From assembly GCF_013283195.1 (NCBI RefSeq), contig NZ_JABEKT010000001.1:2514509-2578508 (forward strand): a stretch of 64,000 nt of DNA. The letters run 5' to 3'. Shown here piece after piece: positions 62,486 through 64,000 of the stretch. The stretch comes from Ensifer adhaerens (GTDB lineage Bacteria; Pseudomonadota; Alphaproteobacteria; Rhizobiales; Rhizobiaceae). The notes below the pieces were generated by a model. That model had not been told where the DNA came from and ran no database searches. It saw only the letters and a program-made list of their open reading frames with translations. Both the position numbers and the translations under genes were made by a program. How positions within the stretch are numbered: position 1 is the stretch's first letter; each line of letters begins with the position of its first letter.

Positions 62486-64000
62486 TCAAGCTGCGTAGTG
62501 TGCTCCGTAACCACGCCCATGCCCCTGGCCGCGAACCATCGACGTGCCAGTCTTGAAACGCTCGATCTTTTCGTTGAGCGCCTCGACCTGCCGGCGCAGG
62601 CCGTGGATCTCGGCGGTGTTTTCCTCCACCATCGCCGCGTTCTGCTGGGTGATCAGCTCGACCTCGTGCACCGCCGAGTTGACTTCGTTGAGGCCGGTAT
62701 ACTGATCGGCGGCGGCAGCCTCGATGTTGCTGACGAGCTGGTGGATGGTGCCGATGTGGTCGTTGATGACGGCAAGCGCGTCGCCGGTTTCCTGTACCAG
62801 CGCCACACCACTTCTGACCTGCGCCGAGCTTTCGGAGATCAGCCCCTTGATCTCGCGCGCAGCCCCGGCGCAGCGCTGGGCAAGTTCCCGTACTTCCTGC
62901 GCGACAACGGCAAAGCCGCGACCCGCCTCGCCTGCGCGTGCCGCTTCGACGCCGGCATTGAGCGCCAAGAGGTTGGTCTGGAAGGCGATCTCGTCGATGA
63001 CGCTGATGATCGTGCTGATCTTCTCCGACGAGCGGTTGATCTCCGCCATCGCGTCGATCGCCTTGGCGACTACCTGACCGGAATGCTTGGCGTAGGAATT
63101 GGTCTCGTCGACAGAAACCGTGGTCTTGCGGGCGCTGTCGGCGGTCGAGCGGACGATCTCGGTCAGTTGGCGAAGCGCACGCGAGCTTTCCTCGAGAGCT
63201 GCCGCCTGCTGTTCCGTGCGACGGGCCAGATCGTCGGCCGAGGCCGAGAGGTTGCTGGTGCCACCGGTGATCTCGCCGGTCACCATCCTGACATCGCTGA
63301 GCGTAGCGCGCAGCGCCTCAACAGCATTGTTGTAGGTGCGCGCCATGATCACGTAGTCGGCCGGCAGGTCCTCCGCCATGCCTTCTTCGAGATTGCCGGC
63401 GGCAAGCTCTGCCAGCACGTCAGAAAGTGCGTTCAGCGCCTGCATCTGTTCGGCTTCGATCCGCGCGCGCTCCTCGGCCCGGCGGGCTTCCTCCTCTGCA
63501 GAAAGCGTGCGGGCGGCTTCCGCCTCGCGTCCCAGCCGGACGTTTTCGACCGCGTTGTCGCGGAACACCGCAACCGAGCGCACCATGTCGCCGATCTCGT
63601 CGCCGCGATTGCGGCCTTCGATCGCCACGTCGAGGTCCCCATTGGCCAACCGTGTCATCGTCTCCGTCACGCGCTTCAAGGGGCCGCGCAGCGTTTCGAC
63701 CAGCATCAGGCCGCCGATGATGGCAAGCAGCGTGCCCGCTACCATCGCCACGATCGACATGTCTGCCGAACGCTGGCTGTCTGCCTTACCGACCTCCTGG
63801 GCGCTGCTGACGAAGCTTTCGAGTGTCGCGCTCGCGCCGGCCACCAACGTCGAGGCGGCAGCCTTGGCTTCCTGCCAGCGCCCGCCGACGTCGATCAGGG
63901 CCGCCGTGCCCGTGTCGATATTGTCGAGCGAAGGCTTGAGCTTGGCCGGCAGGTCGCGAAGTGCTGCATTCTTGCCGCCGAGCTCGGACAATTTGCCCGC
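62486..64000 (-). CDS. Methyl-accepting chemotaxis protein (5' end outside window)
   Basis: C-terminal 504 residues of a chemoreceptor; the frame is open to the window edge. Seen in order: a periplasmic end, one membrane helix (MSIVAMVAGTLLAIIGGLMLV), a HAMP domain (ETLRGPLKRVTETMTRLANGDLDVAI), a second HAMP-like region (about 200 residues in, LAAGNLEEGMAEDLPADY), and the signalling domain with the hairpin tip DEIAFQTNLLALNAGVEAARAGEAGRGFAVVAQEVR-type motif. The C-terminus GYGAHYAA has no NWETF-type pentapeptide. Ligand unknown. Confidence 0.92.
   Translation of the reverse strand, partial: AGKLSELGGKNAALRDLPAKLKPSLDNIDTGTAALIDVGGRWQEAKAAASTLVAGASATLESFVSSAQEVGKADSQRSADMSIVAMVAGTLLAIIGGLMLVETLRGPLKRVTETMTRLANGDLDVAIEGRNRGDEIGDMVRSVAVFRDNAVENVRLGREAEAARTLSAEEEARRAEERARIEAEQMQALNALSDVLAELAAGNLEEGMAEDLPADYVIMARTYNNAVEALRATLSDVRMVTGEITGGTSNLSASADDLARRTEQQAAALEESSRALRQLTEIVRSTADSARKTTVSVDETNSYAKHSGQVVAKAIDAMAEINRSSEKISTIISVIDEIAFQTNLLALNAGVEAARAGEAGRGFAVVAQEVRELAQRCAGAAREIKGLISESSAQVRSGVALVQETGDALAVINDHIGTIHQLVSNIEAAAADQYTGLNEVNSAVHEVELITQQNAAMVEENTAEIHGLRRQVEALNEKIERFKTGTSMVRGQGHGRGYGAHYAA

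Noticed and set aside
62118-62489. ORF on the minus strand containing SGLRAQ-type repeats
   Set aside because: The repeats are only the translated CCCTGAG array and RIME palindromes; no ribosome site or domain.

Overview
The window comes from the chromosome of an alphaproteobacterium of the Rhizobiaceae, most probably Sinorhizobium/Ensifer. The base composition is high in GC. Several gene blocks match what I recall of the Sinorhizobium meliloti chromosome: dme-sinR-sinI with bluB close by, and aroF-gor-rpiA-gph-L,D-transpeptidase-fumC. The lengths of HemF (303 aa), Dme (770 aa), FumC (463 aa) and MoaA (349 aa), and the BluB catalytic residues D32 and S167, also fit. I see no tRNA or rRNA gene, no CRISPR array, no insertion sequence and no phage block; this is mostly core chromosome with a few accessory pieces.

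Layout. 0.1-4 kb: a pair of half-size ABC exporters. 4-7 kb: a GNAT acetyltransferase, trmL, and an FMN reductase divergent from soxR with a textbook SoxR promoter between them. 7-10.8 kb: hemF, an S41-like peptidase, a 58-residue secreted peptide and a BON protein. 10.7-15 kb: a four-gene Mla-type lipid transport operon (STAS-MlaE, MlaF, MlaD, lipoprotein). 15-18 kb: a dipeptide epimerase convergent with an MFS transporter, then an LpxH-like phosphoesterase. 18.3-22.3 kb: NAD malic enzyme and the sinR/sinI quorum-sensing pair with a lux-box-like palindrome. 22.5-24.7 kb: a DUF2865 protein and bluB behind a cobalamin riboswitch. 24.7-30.2 kb: two small catabolic-looking units, each facing its own regulator (PhyH dioxygenase + SDR with a LacI protein; quinone oxidoreductase + cupin with an XRE-cupin protein). 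30.2-35 kb: a CHASE4-GGDEF cyclase, an ankyrin protein, a TolB-like propeller and a possibly frameshifted membrane protein.

35-42 kb: nadE, an LtaS-type phosphoglycerol transferase with a perfect Pho box just upstream, a DUF1003 protein and orphan TadE/TadG-like genes. 42-45.3 kb: a double winged-helix protein, a hypothetical protein, a MerR-P-loop fusion regulator with a MerR-type promoter, and a GFA-family protein. 45.4-55 kb: housekeeping metabolism (class II DAHP synthase, glutathione reductase, rpiA, gph, fumC) with a large L,D-transpeptidase. 55-60.3 kb: a GGDEF cyclase, a second L,D-transpeptidase, an M15-like peptidase, a PPOx-like flavoprotein, and an alpha/beta hydrolase divergent from a MarR regulator with paired operators. 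60.3-64 kb: a decayed gene fragment, DUF971, moaA, an intergenic mosaic of palindromes around a 7-bp tandem repeat, and a chemotaxis receptor cut by the window edge.

The best leads for new biology are the MerR-ATPase fusion, the Pho box in reverse orientation at the LtaS-type gene, the nested dyad at the 5' end of hemF, and the repeat structures downstream of moaA. I did not find a wholly new multi-gene system that I could defend.
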